Of a DNA stretch of 64,000 nucleotides, positions 19,007-27,466 are shown in pieces. The DNA is taken from positions 2,790,001 to 2,854,000 of the forward strand of contig NZ_JAGSYB010000001.1 of assembly GCF_025685415.1 (NCBI RefSeq), in the 5' to 3' direction. Below the pieces are notes generated by a model, which saw only the letters and a program-made list of their open reading frames with translations, was not told where the DNA came from and did no database searches. This DNA comes from Terriglobus aquaticus (GTDB taxonomy: Bacteria > Acidobacteriota > Terriglobia > Terriglobales > Acidobacteriaceae). How positions within the stretch are numbered: the first letter of the stretch is position 1; each line of letters starts with the position of its first letter. A program made the position numbers and the translations under genes.

Positions 19007-20137
19007 ATGGCCGTCGATTCTGCGCCAGCCCACACATCACGGCAGGCGTCGTTCCAGGCACAGCCGAACCGCCGCGACCATGCGCAGCGCTTCTACCGGC
19101 CAGAGCTGGACGCAGTTCGCTTCGTAGCCTTTCTGCTCGTCTTCCTGCACCACACTTCATCGCAGTTTGTGTGGCGTTCTCCGCTCATCCAGGTCACGGG
19201 TCTGGGTCTCTGCCTCTTCTTCGCGCTCAGCGCATACCTCATCACGACCCTGCTGCTGCGGGAAAAGGCGCAAACCGGAACCGTCTCGTTGCGTGACTTC
19301 TACATCCGACGCATCCTGCGCATCTGGCCGCTCTACTTTCTCGGCCTCGCGGTCGGTCTCCTGCTCGATTGGCGGTACGGCTTTTTCCCAACCGACCGGT
19401 CCTGGTACATCGCGGCGGCTCTGCTTGTCGGCAACTTCGCCGTGTACATGCCAAGCTTCGTCCTGCCACTATGGAGCATCTCGCTGGAGGAGCAGTTCTA
19501 TCTGCTTTGGCCAGGTCTGACCAGACGCCTGAGTCACACCGGTCTGCTGATCGCCTGCCTCGCGCTCACCATCTGCTCGTGGATCGCGACCGGCATCTAC
19601 GGCCATCTGCATGCGGACACCGCGAACCGCGTATGGTTCAGCAGCCTGGTCCAGATGCAGATGTTCACCGCAGGCGCGTTGCTGGCGCTGCGGCATGACC
19701 GGCAGGGCTGCCTGCTCCAGAACCGCGCCTTGCGCATCGTCGCGCTGCTGCTCACACCCTGCATCTGGCTTGCGGCGATCCGGTTCGGCGGCATCAAGGG
19801 TGGCTATGCTCCCGGAGCCCTCCAACTCATCGTGGGGTATGCGGCGGTCGCGCTCACCTGCGCCCTGATCCTCGATGCGCTCACCGCCGCACCACCGCGC
19901 ATCCCGGCTTTTCTTGCTTACCTTGGCCGCATCTCCTTCGGCCTGTACGTCTTCCACTCCCCTGTCTTTCTGCTTGGAAAGCGCTACCTGCCGCTCCACC
20001 GGCCATGGACACTGCTGCCCGCGGAGCTCTGCCTCACCATCGCAGCCGCGGCGCTCTCCTACCGCTTCTTCGAAACGCCGTTTCTCCGCCTGAAACAGCG
20101 GTTTGAGATCGTGCGTTCGCGGCCGATCAACGCCTGA
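19007..20137 (+). CDS. Acyltransferase 3 family membrane protein
   Basis: The predicted protein has 376 residues and about ten membrane helices. The N-terminal motif RPELDAVRFVAFLLVFLHHT contains the catalytic His region of the family (R..D..R....VF.HH). RRILRIWPLYFLGLAVG and WSISLEEQFYLLWP are further hallmark segments. Members transfer acyl groups to exported carbohydrates, peptidoglycan or lipids. There is no neighbouring polysaccharide cluster to show the acceptor, although a GT-C glycosyltransferase lies 1.6 kb downstream. It is transcribed away from glpK. Confidence 0.9.
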   Translation: MAVDSAPAHTSRQASFQAQPNRRDHAQRFYRPELDAVRFVAFLLVFLHHTSSQFVWRSPLIQVTGLGLCLFFALSAYLITTLLLREKAQTGTVSLRDFYIRRILRIWPLYFLGLAVGLLLDWRYGFFPTDRSWYIAAALLVGNFAVYMPSFVLPLWSISLEEQFYLLWPGLTRRLSHTGLLIACLALTICSWIATGIYGHLHADTANRVWFSSLVQMQMFTAGALLALRHDRQGCLLQNRALRIVALLLTPCIWLAAIRFGGIKGGYAPGALQLIVGYAAVALTCALILDALTAAPPRIPAFLAYLGRISFGLYVFHSPVFLLGKRYLPLHRPWTLLPAELCLTIAAAALSYRFFETPFLRLKQRFEIVRSRPINA

Positions 20138-20178
20138 GCGCACCTTCGCAACGCGCCTCCTCTAAAATTGGAGGTGCT

Positions 20179-20664
20179 ATGAGCGAGCACCCCACCGATC
20201 TGCCGCCGGTCGACCTATCCAAGCCGCCTGCGGACAACATCGTCCGCGTCACCTTTCAGCCTGAAAACAAGACGGTTGAGTTCCCCTTCGGCACCCTGCC
20301 CTACGACGGCCACGGCCGTCCCATGAGCTTTCTGGACGTCGCCGAAAACTACGGCATCTTCCTCGACCACGCCTGCGGCGGCGTTTGCGCCTGCACCACC
20401 TGCCACGTCTACGTGAAGCAGGGCGAGCCCGGCCTTTCCGAACCGGAAGATGACGAGCTCGACCGCGTCGATCTTGCCGCTGGTCCGCAGACCAACTCGC
20501 GCCTTGGCTGCCAGGCAGTCATCGAAAAGCCCGGCACCTACGTGGTCGAGATCCCCGCCTGGAACCGCAACTACGTGCAGGAAGGCAAGCCCGCTGCGAT
20601 CATCGCGGACGCGACGCCGGCACCGCCCGTCACCTCGCCCGCAGCGGTAGCGGCAAAGGAGTAG
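20179..20664 (+). CDS. fdx: 2Fe-2S ferredoxin, ISC/adrenodoxin type, with C-terminal extension
   Basis: The predicted protein has 161 residues. GGAGG lies just before the ATG. The cluster ligands are in CGGVCACTTC with the fourth Cys in LGCQAVI, the spacing of adrenodoxin-like ISC ferredoxins. Residues after ~125 form an extension ending in a Pro/Ala-rich tail that is not usual. The iscX gene starts two bases after the stop, so both are probably one transcript. The role is electron supply to Fe-S cluster assembly on IscU; isc core genes themselves are not in the window. Confidence 0.93.
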   Translation: MSEHPTDLPPVDLSKPPADNIVRVTFQPENKTVEFPFGTLPYDGHGRPMSFLDVAENYGIFLDHACGGVCACTTCHVYVKQGEPGLSEPEDDELDRVDLAAGPQTNSRLGCQAVIEKPGTYVVEIPAWNRNYVQEGKPAAIIADATPAPPVTSPAAVAAKE

Positions 20665-20666
20665 CC

Positions 20667-20882
20667 ATGCCACGCGAAATCACCTGGACCGACTTCGAAG
20701 AGATCGGCATCCAGTTGCAGGAGAAGTACCCGGAGATCGACCCGCTCACGGTGCGCTTCACCGACCTGCACAAGTACGTCACAGCGCTGCCCGGCTTTGT
20801 CGGCGATCCGGCCAAGTCCACCGAGGGCCAGCTCGAAGGCATCCAGATGGCCTGGCACGAAGAGTACGAAGACGCCAAGTAA
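20667..20882 (+). CDS. iscX: Fe-S assembly protein IscX
   Basis: The predicted protein has 71 residues, small and acidic. ITWTDFEEIGIQLQEKYPEIDP, VRFTDLHKYVTALPGF and the C-terminal AWHEEYED are the characteristic IscX blocks. IscX binds IscS and iron and tunes cluster assembly. Translation is coupled to the ferredoxin gene two bases upstream. A hairpin follows directly, closing the two-gene unit. Confidence 0.95.
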   Translation: MPREITWTDFEEIGIQLQEKYPEIDPLTVRFTDLHKYVTALPGFVGDPAKSTEGQLEGIQMAWHEEYEDAK

Positions 20883-20886
20883 AGTG

Positions 20887-20924
20887 AAGCGGGTGCCGCG
20901 AACAGTGTCGCTGCCCCCGCTTCT
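20887..20924. terminator. Rho-independent terminator after iscX
   Basis: The arms GAAGCGGG (20887-20894) and CCCGCTTC (20917-20924) form a hairpin, and TCTACTTTTT follows on the plus strand. The convergent gene ends at 20925, so the hairpin may also serve the minus strand. Confidence 0.7.
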
Positions 20925-21539
20925 CTACTTTTTGGCAGGATCCGCTTTTTCGCACGACTCTACTGCCCGCGGCTGCTCGTTCTCAAAAGTCGTGACGTTG
21001 CATTCATTGAACATCGAGCAGTAGCACGCCGAGCCATGCAGGTAGAAGCGATCCTTTTCGAGCTTGTTCCAACTCGCCATCGCCGATGAGTCCTCTGCCG
21101 GCTTCGGCCAGTTGAATACGGACCGGTCCTCGCCACTGCGCATCAGCGTTCCGCCAATCTGCTGCGACGTGAAGGCGGCCGTAGGATCGACCTGGCGCAC
21201 CCGCTCGTAAAAGTTCTTCGAGTAGCTGTTCCCCTGATCGTCCACCAGGTGGAACCAGGCGATGCGCGCCGGCCCCGTGCCCACATTACTCAGCTTCATT
21301 TCGATGGCTGGCTTTCCGCCTACCAGGTTTGAGGAATCCAGCATCAACAGCGGCGTCGACTGCGCGCTGACCAGCCGCCGGTTCTCCTCCACCAGCGCAT
21401 GCATCGACTTCTCGGACTGCAGCGACGTCAGCAGCGACGCCACCGAGATGCACAGCACCGCGATCGGCACCACCAGGTCAAACCACGGCAACCCGGTCTT
21501 GTGTGCATGATGATGCGGTGCTTCCGGCGCTTCAACCAT
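20925..21539 (-). CDS. Hypothetical single-pass membrane protein
   Basis: The predicted protein has 204 residues from the ATG at 21539. A His-rich N-terminus (PHHHAHK) is followed by one membrane helix (FDLVVPIAVLCISVASLLTSL), a short coiled stretch and a domain with beta pattern (TPLLMLDSSN, then IEMKLSNVGTGPARI) that resembles modules found in sensor-adjacent envelope proteins. Near the C-terminus four cysteines cluster (CYC, NEC, ESC). I recognise no family. It is divergent from the glycosyltransferase gene, with about 220 bases between starts. Confidence 0.55.
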   Translation of the reverse strand: MVEAPEAPHHHAHKTGLPWFDLVVPIAVLCISVASLLTSLQSEKSMHALVEENRRLVSAQSTPLLMLDSSNLVGGKPAIEMKLSNVGTGPARIAWFHLVDDQGNSYSKNFYERVRQVDPTAAFTSQQIGGTLMRSGEDRSVFNWPKPAEDSSAMASWNKLEKDRFYLHGSACYCSMFNECNVTTFENEQPRAVESCEKADPAKK

Positions 21540-21758
21540 CGTGTGTTCGAACCTCCAAACGTACCTCCAGAACAAACGAAAAGCTCCGGCATGTCCAGCC
21601 ATACAAGAAATAGTGGACGACCGCTCCTCTTTCAAGACTCCGTGAACACGCCCCGACGCTCCGCCCGGAAGCCCTGCGGAGCAATCTCCTAAAGGGCGCG
21701 AGACGCAGGCCAAAGGCGGAGTTTTTGGTTTGGCTCTGTGGAATAATCCGCTAACACC

Positions 21759-23402
21759 ATGACCAGCCCTGCGCCTTTGAAGACGTCCGCTACGGATGCA
21801 CCTCCTGCTGCGCCACAACGGGATTCCACAATCGCCGTCCGGTTTGCATTTGCGGGGATTCTGTTGTGGACGCTTACCCTGGCTCTGGTCTGGTCACATC
21901 AGCGGCTCATGTGGAACGACGAGTTCCTCTCGTTCTACACAGATAGCCTGCCCACCGCGCAGCAGGTGATCCACGTGCAGCGCTACACGCCGATCTCACT
22001 CGATCCGCCTACCTACCACCTGCTCAGCCACTTCAGCATGAAGCTGCTCGGCCCGGGCCCGATCGCTCTGCGCATGCCAGCGCTCGCGGGGTTCCTGCTG
22101 CTGCAAGTAAGCCTCTTTGCGTTGCTTCGGCGGGTAAGCACAGCGCGTGCTGCCTTATTTGGCATGGCGCTTCCGGTGCTCACCGCCAGCTTCCGCTTCG
22201 CGGTGGAGGGTCGCCCCTATGCCTGGCTCCTTGGCCTCTATGCGCTAGCGCTGTTCTGCTGGCTTTCTGCCGCTGGTAGGCCTGGGTACACCTCTTCGCT
22301 CGCTCGCAGGCTTTCACTGGTGGGCCTGTTTTGCGCAATTGCTCTTGCCATTACAAGCCACTACTTCGGACTTCTTATTCTGGTTCCTCTGTTGCCGGCA
22401 GAGCTGATCCGCACCGTGCGACGCCGCACCGTGGACTGGCCCATGATTGCGACGATGGCAGCGGGTGCATCCGCCCTCGCGCTCGTCATGTTCTTCAAGC
22501 AGGGCCTTGTACCTTACCGCCAGCATTACTACATCAACTTCGTCAGTCTCCACGCCATCTCTCGTGGATACCGGGACCTCTTCCTTCAGGACGGTCGCGC
22601 GAGCAACGCAATGCAGCGCCTGTTCGCATTGGCTATGCTGGCCGCGGCGCTGTGGATCGCATTCCGTCTTCGTGGCAAGCGAAGTGAACTGAGCAAGGCC
22701 ACCTCTGCAATGCTTGGCTTCGGGATAGCTTTGATTGCACTGGCCATGCTGCCAATCTTTGGTTACCTGGTGGGACGCTTCGTGACACACACCATGGAGG
22801 TCCGCTACGTCGTCGCTTCGCTCATCCCCTTCATCATTGCCCTGGCAGTCGCATCGGGCAAGCCGTTCCGCAGCCGCCCCGTATTTCTGCTCGCTATGAG
22901 CGTGACTGTCTTCCTGGCTACAGCGTCTGTCTACTCTCGAATTCGGAACGAACGGGACCATGCGGCTACCGTACGCGCCCGCCTGCAGCCCTCTGCCTCA
23001 GTGATCGCTAGGTTGCGGTCGAACCCGGCCGAACACCTTTACGTGCAAAGCACTGGTGAGCTCTTCCTGGATGCGTATTACGCCCCTACCCAGGTCCCAG
23101 CTGACCGGCTCGCAGTTATTTACGACAGGCCCGCAGAAGTCTCAATCTTGGGCAACGACACCGACGCCGTTACCGCCGAAAACGCCAGCCACTTTCTCCC
23201 GTTTGCCACTGTTCGATACCAGGACTTCAAAGCACAACCTATGCCGTTGCTGGTCAACAAGGAAACCTCAGGCATGGACTGGATAGGCAAAGACCTGAAC
23301 CTTCAACATGTCCCTGAATACGTCGTCGGCGATGCCTTGGCCAGCCACATCGTTCAGGTCGACTTCAGAAACGTTCCGAACGCAGCGGCAGCCGTTCGCT
23401 AG
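21759..23402 (+). CDS. GT-C fold glycosyltransferase (GT39/PMT_2-like)
   Basis: The predicted protein has 547 residues with a hydrophobic N-terminal two thirds (around ten to twelve helices) and a soluble C-terminal part from about residue 410. After the first helix the motif WNDEFLSFY supplies the acidic pair expected in the first periplasmic loop of GT-C enzymes, and EGRPYAW lies further on as in the PMT_2 group. Such enzymes move sugars from polyprenyl phosphate donors to lipids or proteins outside the membrane. The acceptor is unknown. Its end overlaps the convergent acetyltransferase gene by four bases. Confidence 0.8.
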   Translation: MTSPAPLKTSATDAPPAAPQRDSTIAVRFAFAGILLWTLTLALVWSHQRLMWNDEFLSFYTDSLPTAQQVIHVQRYTPISLDPPTYHLLSHFSMKLLGPGPIALRMPALAGFLLLQVSLFALLRRVSTARAALFGMALPVLTASFRFAVEGRPYAWLLGLYALALFCWLSAAGRPGYTSSLARRLSLVGLFCAIALAITSHYFGLLILVPLLPAELIRTVRRRTVDWPMIATMAAGASALALVMFFKQGLVPYRQHYYINFVSLHAISRGYRDLFLQDGRASNAMQRLFALAMLAAALWIAFRLRGKRSELSKATSAMLGFGIALIALAMLPIFGYLVGRFVTHTMEVRYVVASLIPFIIALAVASGKPFRSRPVFLLAMSVTVFLATASVYSRIRNERDHAATVRARLQPSASVIARLRSNPAEHLYVQSTGELFLDAYYAPTQVPADRLAVIYDRPAEVSILGNDTDAVTAENASHFLPFATVRYQDFKAQPMPLLVNKETSGMDWIGKDLNLQHVPEYVVGDALASHIVQVDFRNVPNAAAAVR

Positions 23403-23929
23403 GTGAGTAACACCTGCCGTCCAGGTCGCTCCAGCCGGTAGTACGGATGCATGGCCTGCTGCGGTCCCCACGGCTCATGGTGCGTGTACATGAAGCCCAG
23501 CCGGCCCACCAGCGCGCGGGAGTGCTCGTTCCGCGGCCCGTGCCCGGCCACCAGCGCCCCAGCATCCGTGTTCTGCCACGCCCACGCAATCACTGCGCGC
23601 GCAGCCTCTTCGCCATACCCCCCGCTCCAGAACGCCCGAGCCAGGTGAACGCCAACCTCCAGCACACCTTTCTGATCGTGGAACGGCCGCAGCCCTGAAC
23701 ACCCGGCATGCGCCCCGGTCGACAGACCGAAGATCGGCCAGTACTGAAAGCCGAGCGTCTGCTGGTTCTGCATCTCCGCCCGCAACCGAGCCTCGGCAGC
23801 CGCGACCGACATCGGGCCGCCCATGTGCCCCATCACCTCGGCATCCGTCCACAATGCAACCGCCAGAGGAAGGTCCGCCTCAGACCACGTGCGAAAGCCA
23901 AGCCGATCCGTACGAAGAAAGTAGCTCAA
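23399..23929 (-). CDS. GNAT family N-acetyltransferase (RimJ/RimL type)
   Basis: The predicted protein has 176 residues. The TTG start overlaps the murJ stop, so translation is probably coupled. It starts with LRTDRLGFRTWSEADLPLAVAL, a RimJ/RimL-like opening, then has the beta-strand GCSGLRPF, the acetyl-CoA loop region (SGGYGEEAARAVIAWAW) and ALVGRLGF near the end. These enzymes acetylate N-termini or small amines with acetyl-CoA. The target cannot be read from context. Confidence 0.88.
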   Translation of the reverse strand: MSYFLRTDRLGFRTWSEADLPLAVALWTDAEVMGHMGGPMSVAAAEARLRAEMQNQQTLGFQYWPIFGLSTGAHAGCSGLRPFHDQKGVLEVGVHLARAFWSGGYGEEAARAVIAWAWQNTDAGALVAGHGPRNEHSRALVGRLGFMYTHHEPWGPQQAMHPYYRLERPGRQVLLT

Positions 23930-25668
23930 ACCCGAACCCGCTGACTTGCTGACGCGCTAACTTGCTTACTTGCTGCCTTCCTGCGCAACACCACATCCGG
24001 CAGCTTCGCCCCCGTCACCCGCAGCACCGCGAAGCACACACCCGCCCACACAATTGTTCCGGCAATCACATTTACCAGCGCCAGCGCTCGCCCGTGCGCA
24101 GCCGGCAGCACGCTCATCGCAACCAGCGTCGCTAGGCATCCCAGAAATGCGGCGAGCAGCGACTTTCCAAGCTCCGCGCCGTCCAGCTCGGCGATGCTCA
24201 CCATCCGCTTCTTGTGCAGCAATACGGCCAGCGACCCGGTGTGCAGCAGCATGCCCGCGTCCGCCGCCCACACCAAACCTTCCGCTCCCACCGTCTTGTA
24301 CAGCGCACCGTACACCGGGATCGAGACCAGCGTGACCACGGTACCACTTACCATCGGCGTAAAGGTGTCGCCCGCCGCGTAAAAGGCGCGCGCATACAGG
24401 TTCTGGCTCGTCCACAGAAACAGGCTCAGCGTGTACACCACAAAATAGCGAGTGGTGATGGCCGAGTCCGACGCCGTAAAGCGGCCGCCACGCAGCACCA
24501 ACTGCACAATCAACGGCGCCAGGCCGATCATCCATCCGCCGACCAGCAGACTCACCGCGATCATGCGCGACACGCTCTTGTCCACCGCCGCGCTGAACGC
24601 TGCAATGTCCTTCTTCTGCCACAGCGATGCAAAGAACGGCAGCGACGCCGTACCCGCCGCAGGCCCCAAGACATTCATCGGCGCCGTAAACAACAGCCTT
24701 GCAAAATTCAGCCGCGACAGGTCGAACTTATCGCCCGAGATGAAGTAGTTCCGAATCCAGCTATCCGTTGTCGTCAGGCTCTGCCCCAGCATCAGTGGCA
24801 GGTTCAGCAGAAACCATTCCCGCAGCGCAGGATGCCTCAGGTCCCACTCAGGCGTCCATCGCAGACCCGTGCGGTGCGCGCCCACGTAGTTCATCAGCAG
24901 AGGTCCCGCAAATGCTCCGGCTGCCGCGCCAACTGCCAGCGAGTCCACGCCCATGCGGCTGTGCAGTAGCACCGCTCCTAGCAGGATGCCGCCGCTATAG
25001 ATGACCGGCTGCAGCGCCTGGTACACAAAGATGCGCCGCACCAGCAGCCGCGATCCAAGCACACCACCCGCGAAGAAGAACAGCGGGTTGCACAGCAGAA
25101 TGCGCGTCAGGTGCACGCACTTGGCGAACAGATCGGGCTGCTCGCGAAACTTCGGAAATGCATACCGGATGTACGCGGGTGCAAAGACTTCGCCCAGCAG
25201 CACGGCGATCAGTAGCACCGCAGCCACCACGTTCAGGATGTTGCACAGCGCGCGATCCGCCTCTGCTTGTTCCCCCCGCTCCCGATACCGGCTCAACACA
25301 CTGATCAGCGCGCTTGAGGCCGCTCCGCCGATGAGGAGATACAGGATCGTGTCCGGCAACTGAAACGCCGCGGTGTAGGCCGCGGTATCCGTTCCCGTGC
25401 CGAAGTACCTGGCCACCAGCGTGTTCCGCAACAGGCTAAATATGCCGCTCAGCAGGCTCGATCCCATAAGCAGCAGCGACGCCGAAAACGCGCTGCTCGC
25501 CCCGCCAAAGCCCAGCCGCGTGCGCCACCCGCGCTCCGCCGCGGCACTGCCGCCGCTAGTGGGCACCACCGTAGCGCCCTGCCCCGCAACCGCAATCTCC
25601 GGCGCATCGTTAGGGTTCGCAATCGACGCCGGTGTCGGATTCCCTGAGGTGTTGTCGGGCAGGCTCAA
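23926..25668 (-). CDS. murJ: Lipid II flippase MurJ
   Basis: The predicted protein has 580 residues with 13-14 membrane helices. It is the MviN/MurJ member of the MOP superfamily that flips lipid II across the inner membrane. Family markers are RNTLVARYFGTGTDTAAYTAAFQLPD in the first helix region (the family has R-x3-A-x-x-F-G), SALISVLSRY, ASLPFFASL and LYARAFYAAGDTFTP. The TTG start gives about 60 disordered residues before the first helix, longer than usual, so the true start may be internal. A hairpin lies directly upstream, closing the previous gene. Confidence 0.93.
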   Translation of the reverse strand: MSLPDNTSGNPTPASIANPNDAPEIAVAGQGATVVPTSGGSAAAERGWRTRLGFGGASSAFSASLLLMGSSLLSGIFSLLRNTLVARYFGTGTDTAAYTAAFQLPDTILYLLIGGAASSALISVLSRYRERGEQAEADRALCNILNVVAAVLLIAVLLGEVFAPAYIRYAFPKFREQPDLFAKCVHLTRILLCNPLFFFAGGVLGSRLLVRRIFVYQALQPVIYSGGILLGAVLLHSRMGVDSLAVGAAAGAFAGPLLMNYVGAHRTGLRWTPEWDLRHPALREWFLLNLPLMLGQSLTTTDSWIRNYFISGDKFDLSRLNFARLLFTAPMNVLGPAAGTASLPFFASLWQKKDIAAFSAAVDKSVSRMIAVSLLVGGWMIGLAPLIVQLVLRGGRFTASDSAITTRYFVVYTLSLFLWTSQNLYARAFYAAGDTFTPMVSGTVVTLVSIPVYGALYKTVGAEGLVWAADAGMLLHTGSLAVLLHKKRMVSIAELDGAELGKSLLAAFLGCLATLVAMSVLPAAHGRALALVNVIAGTIVWAGVCFAVLRVTGAKLPDVVLRRKAASKQVSASASQRVRV

Positions 25669-25693
25669 ACTTCTCTGATTCTACTGACGCAAA

Positions 25694-25727
25694 CACGAAG
25701 GGCGTCCCCCTGCAGGACACCCTCGTG
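25694..25727 (-). terminator. Terminator-like hairpin
   Basis: An imperfect stem (CACGA...TCGTG outside, GGGCGTCC...GGACACCC inside) lies just after the stop of the small exported protein gene on the minus strand, followed by a short T-rich run (TTTGCG). It probably ends that transcript before murJ. Confidence 0.5.
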
Positions 25728-25748
25728 GCACTGCTCCTCTCCAGCCAC

Positions 25749-26162
25749 TTACTTCTGCGTCGAAGCCTGCGCCGCCGCGTGCGCGCTCACACCCGCGGTC
25801 TGCCGCACGGCAGCATCCACTACGGCGTACAGCAACTGGTCCGGATCGCGCCGCGCGCTGGCCTTGATCAGGTTGCCCATCTTCTGTCCTGCGGCTTCGG
25901 TGTCCGGCAGCGTCACGCCACGCTTCTGCGCGCTCATCTCCGCCATGCCCTTCACCACGTCGAAGAACTTGTCTTCGTTGCGGCCCGAATCCACCCACGC
26001 TTCATGCACCGTCTTAGTCAGCATCTCCGGTGCCACGGTCGCCGCGCCTGCGCTGTTGTTCGCGGTCACGCTTGGTGCCGGCCGCCCTGCCTGCGCACGC
26101 ATCCCCAGCGGAGCCGCCACCAGCATCGCCGCCATCACCACCACACTCGTAATCTGCTTCAT
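25749..26162 (-). CDS. Small exported protein of unknown function
   Basis: The predicted protein has 137 residues. The ATG at 26162 sits eight bases behind AGGAG. A signal peptide (KQITSVVVMAAMLVAAPLGMRAQA) is clear. The mature part is helical and charged (TVHEAWVDSGRNEDKFFDVVKGMAEM, DPDQLLYAVVDAAVRQTAG) with an Ala/Gln-rich tail. I recognise no family. It follows the two glycine-zipper genes on the same strand at about 50 bases, so the three may share regulation as small envelope proteins. Confidence 0.6.
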   Translation of the reverse strand: MKQITSVVVMAAMLVAAPLGMRAQAGRPAPSVTANNSAGAATVAPEMLTKTVHEAWVDSGRNEDKFFDVVKGMAEMSAQKRGVTLPDTEAAGQKMGNLIKASARRDPDQLLYAVVDAAVRQTAGVSAHAAAQASTQK

Positions 26163-26210
26163 CCCTGTGCTCCTGACGTTTCGCAAAAACAATCTGCTGT
26201 GACCCGCTGC

Positions 26211-26597
26211 CTAGTACCGGCGATATCCGTTGCCGTACCCGTAATCGCGATAGTCGCGGTACTCGTCCCGGTGCCTGCGATCTGCATTCGCCTTGCCCAG
26301 CAGAGCTCCACCGCCGGCACCAACGCCGCCGCCGATCAGCGCACCCTTCAGGCCGCCACCCAGCAGGCCACCAATCAGCGCACCCGCGCCACCACCGATC
26401 AGCGCACCCTTGCCAGGCCCAATCCCGCCGTGGTGCCGGTTGTAGTAGTCGCGGTCATAGCGATCGTCATAGGGCCGCGTATTCCGGTAGCCGTTGTAAT
26501 AGCCGCCACCGTGGTCGTAGCGCTGCGCCTGCACCGCCGGTGCCACGGAACCAGCCAGCAGCGCCGAACCCAACACAATGCCTGCAATTCTTCGCAT
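26211..26597 (-). CDS. Exported glycine-zipper protein, copy 2
   Basis: The predicted protein has 128 residues. A signal peptide ends near VQAQ. A Tyr/Arg/Asp-rich segment (RYDHGGGYYNGYRN) leads into HHGGIGPGKGALIGGGAGALIGGLLGGG, then a second GALIGGGVGAGGGALLG run: two glycine-zipper hairpins that can insert into or span membranes. The C-terminus is again Tyr/Arg/Asp rich. The layout matches the neighbouring gene at 26799-27275, so they are paralogues from a tandem duplication. Such proteins are usually annotated only as glycine-zipper outer-membrane proteins. Confidence 0.75.
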   Translation of the reverse strand: MRRIAGIVLGSALLAGSVAPAVQAQRYDHGGGYYNGYRNTRPYDDRYDRDYYNRHHGGIGPGKGALIGGGAGALIGGLLGGGLKGALIGGGVGAGGGALLGKANADRRHRDEYRDYRDYGYGNGYRRY

Positions 26598-26757
26598 CTG
26601 AGAACCTGCTTCCCAGGCCGCCACCGCTCTCGCGTCAACCAGCCTCTCTGAGACGGATGCCCGCATCCCACCTCGCGTTTGATCGACTGCTCGCGTTTCT
26701 GCAGAAGTCCTCTACCTGCCGCGAACCGCTCCGCTCGAAGCAACCTACCAACGCAAA

Positions 26758-26780
26758 AGGCCGGGCACATTGCCCGGCCT
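26758..26780 (-). terminator. Rho-independent terminator
   Basis: A perfect nine-base stem AGGCCGGGC / GCCCGGCCT with a five-base loop is followed on the minus strand by TTTTGCGT. It lies 18 bases after the stop of the glycine-zipper gene at 26799. Confidence 0.85.
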
Positions 26781-26798
26781 CTCTGCGAACGTCACACC

Positions 26799-27275
26799 TT
26801 AGTAGCCGCGATACCCATATCCACGATTGCTGTAGCCATAGCCGTTGTACCCACCATTCCAGCTATTGCCATAGCCATAGTTGCCGTAGCCGCGATGAGC
26901 ATTCTGGTTCGCCGCGCCGGCCACCGCACCCACACCGGCGCCAGCCGCGCCACCGATCAGCGCACCTTTGCCACCGCCCAGGATGCCGCCCAGCACCAGA
27001 CCCGCGGCGCCACCGATCAGCGCTCCCTTGCCCGGCCCAACGCCGTGGTGACGGTCGTAGTCATACCGCAGGTCGTTGTGGTTGTAGTTTCGATCGTTGT
27101 TGTAGAAGTGATCGCCCTCGTAGCTCTGGCGATAGTCCGGCGCATAGCCACGGTTGTCGTATCCGCCCCGCCACTGCGCCTCCGCCGGCACACCGGCAAC
27201 CACCGGCAGCGCCATACCCGCCACCAGAACACCACCCAGCACCTTTGTCTTCAGCACAGTTCCAAAGCGGTTCAT
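26799..27275 (-). CDS. Exported glycine-zipper protein, copy 1
   Basis: The predicted protein has 158 residues from the ATG at 27275. A signal peptide (residues 1-33, ending AEAQ) precedes a Tyr/Asn/Asp-rich segment, then HHGVGPGKGALIGGAAGLVLGG and GKGALIGGAAGAGVGAVAG, two glycine-zipper units. The C-terminal 40 residues are a Gly/Tyr/Asn repeat (GYGNYGYGNSWNGGYNGYGY). The shared HHG-GPGKGALIGG core shows common ancestry with the 26211-26597 protein. The Gly/Tyr tail is low complexity and may promote surface aggregation. It has its own terminator. Confidence 0.78.
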   Translation of the reverse strand: MNRFGTVLKTKVLGGVLVAGMALPVVAGVPAEAQWRGGYDNRGYAPDYRQSYEGDHFYNNDRNYNHNDLRYDYDRHHGVGPGKGALIGGAAGLVLGGILGGGKGALIGGAAGAGVGAVAGAANQNAHRGYGNYGYGNSWNGGYNGYGYSNRGYGYRGY

Positions 27276-27400
27276 CGTACCCTCGCTCGCCTCCGGATCG
27301 CCTCGGCGCCTATCGCCGTCGTCGTCCCTCTGCACAGTCAGTACAAACACCGGCCCTGCAGATAGTCGCGTGTACTCTGGATTTCCTCGCAGGCAGAAAC

Positions 27401-27430
27401 AGAAGGGCGAGGCCGCAGCCTCGCCCTTCT
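27401..27430 (-). terminator. Rho-independent terminator of the S10 peptidase gene
   Basis: A perfect 13-base stem (AGAAGGGCGAGGC and its complement) with a CGCA loop lies 36 bases after the peptidase stop on the minus strand, followed by a short T run (GTTTC). Confidence 0.8.
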
Positions 27431-27466
27431 CACACCAGCAACTCAGGTCGTCTGAGTGACCCCGAC

